Source: Cricetomys ansorgei (taxonomy: Eukaryota; Chordata; Mammalia; Rodentia; Nesomyidae). From it: DNA of 64,000 bases. Positions 63,109 to 64,000 of this stretch are shown here, one piece after another. The stretch covers positions 190,001 to 254,000 of the forward strand of contig JAMJFZ010001074.1 of assembly GCA_026225945.1 (NCBI GenBank), read 5' to 3'. Numbering within the stretch: position 1 is the first letter of the stretch; every line of letters starts with the position of its first letter. The notes below the pieces were generated by a model. That model was not told the DNA's origin. It did no database searches and saw only the letters and a list, made by a program, of their open reading frames with translations. Both the position numbers and the translations under genes were made by a program.

Positions 63109-64000
63109 TACGGATGGTGTCTCCTCTGCTTTACCATGGCTGACAGTGGACATCGGCCACTTCCTTTCTCAAACTGCCCCTCCCATCATATCAGGACCAA
63201 GAGATGCTTTCCTGGCATTTCTCCCCACTGCTTGAGAAAGCAACACCAGTCACGATGTATTGGGAGATACAGGCACGATCTCGAAGAATTCCATGTAACT
63301 TAGAATAAACCTTCTCTGCAGATGCCACAGACTCACAACTCTCAAGAGCATGGCCATGGAATGATCAGGTCACCTTCTCTGGGCAGGGCTTGGGACTACT
63401 CCAAAGCTCAGAATGCTTTAGAGGGCAAAGTGACCTCAGGCACTGGACACTGGAGTCCAAAGGCATGATGGGAATAGAGCCTGACATGAGCTGGGGTAGC
63501 AGAAGTCTAGACAGAATGAGCAAGAGCAGCGGGGGCGGAAGGATGAAAACCAAAACCGAGGCACCGGCACCCCTCCGTGCTGCGCCTTGCAACGGGCTCC
63601 ACAGTGAGGTGAGCGACCCTGAGCTGGGGGATCAGGGATGTGGAAAGACTGAACAAGATCTCGCAGACAGGGAGCCCTCACAGCCAGCAGGACCACGGGC
63701 AATCATCTGCTCCCCGCCTTTGTTACAAGAAATGTGAATCTTGCCAAGAAAACTCGTTATTAGCAGAGGGAATTCTAATGACTGACCTGAGAAGCCAAAA
63801 GAGCCAGCTGTTCCAGCCTCCAGGGCTCAGGGATAGCTTCCTATGTCAAGTTCCCAGCGTCTGCAGCTTAGGAAGCAGGATGAACCCAGCCGCCCTGACC
63901 TCCAGACACTAATTCCAGCCAACAGCAGGATCCATCCAGATTTTACTGGCTTTTGAAATGCACTGCAGTTTAAAACCAACTCCTTTGGTGGGTTATGTAG
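63109..64000. other. Unassigned non-repeat DNA
   Basis: Opposing open frames of 75-115 codons around 63365-63737 show no domain. Nothing else recognised. Confidence 0.42.

Noticed and set aside
1..64000. CRISPR arrays, phage genes, operons or other prokaryotic systems
   Set aside because: The repeat content is plainly that of a muroid rodent; the tandem arrays seen are microsatellites without spacers.

Overview
The window is nuclear DNA from a muroid rodent. The evidence is the repeat content: many B1 (7SL-derived), B2/B3 (tRNA-headed), ID and B4 SINEs, rodent Lx-type L1 3' ends, MaLR-type LTRs and abundant (CA)n/(GT)n. Several B1 copies share the variant 'agagttacaacagagaaacc' in place of the standard B1 text near the 3' end. 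This suggests a lineage other than Mus or Rattus (for example a cricetid or gerbil), but I cannot fix the genus. I found no convincing protein-coding exon, rRNA, functional tRNA or CRISPR. The longest open frames are explained by simple repeats, by the antisense strand of L1 3' UTRs, or by chance.

Layout. 1-8 kb: scattered B1/B3/ID/B4 SINEs, an ancient L1M 3' end (3435-3995), a MIR and microsatellites. 8-16 kb: a MaLR-like LTR split by a composite SINE, a long stretch with few repeats, an isolated TATA-like/YY1-type site near 11.07 kb, large compound microsatellites (12.2-13 kb) and decayed L1 ORF2 pieces. 16-24 kb: an antisense L1 3' end carrying a nested ancient DNA transposon (17122-17432), an MLT1-like LTR, two MIRs, a 470-bp CA-rich array and a (TTTC)n tract. 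24-33 kb: an LTR-like region, a MaLR LTR, Lx debris, and a nested block at 29.56-32.74 kb. In that block an ERVK-type non-autonomous provirus (two LTRs, Lys-type primer site, polypurine tract) and a SINE sit inside an older LTR-like repeat, which itself interrupts an MLT1-like LTR. 33-42 kb: B3, B4 and B1 copies, a MaLR-type (MT-like) LTR, a class I-like LTR with CCAAT and TATA boxes (about 40.25-40.86 kb) and a second ERVK-type LTR with its polypurine tract (41.45-41.78 kb). 42-48 kb: a 1.2-kb antisense Lx L1 3' end, B4 copies, a sense L1 3' end and a second MT-like LTR. 48-64 kb: sparser repeats, a perfect 19-bp inverted repeat (49050-49093), another SINE-in-MaLR nest, two antisense MaLR LTRs, a third MT-like LTR, L1, L2 and SINE copies.

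Nothing here works as an operon or gene cluster. The window reads as intergenic or intronic DNA whose structure is a record of repeated insertions. The best candidates for function are regulatory: LTR promoters, a YY1-type site, CTCF-like cores in B3, and several 1-2 kb stretches with no recognisable repeats. Repeat family names were assigned from remembered consensus features and are stated as likenesses; RepeatMasker would be decisive.
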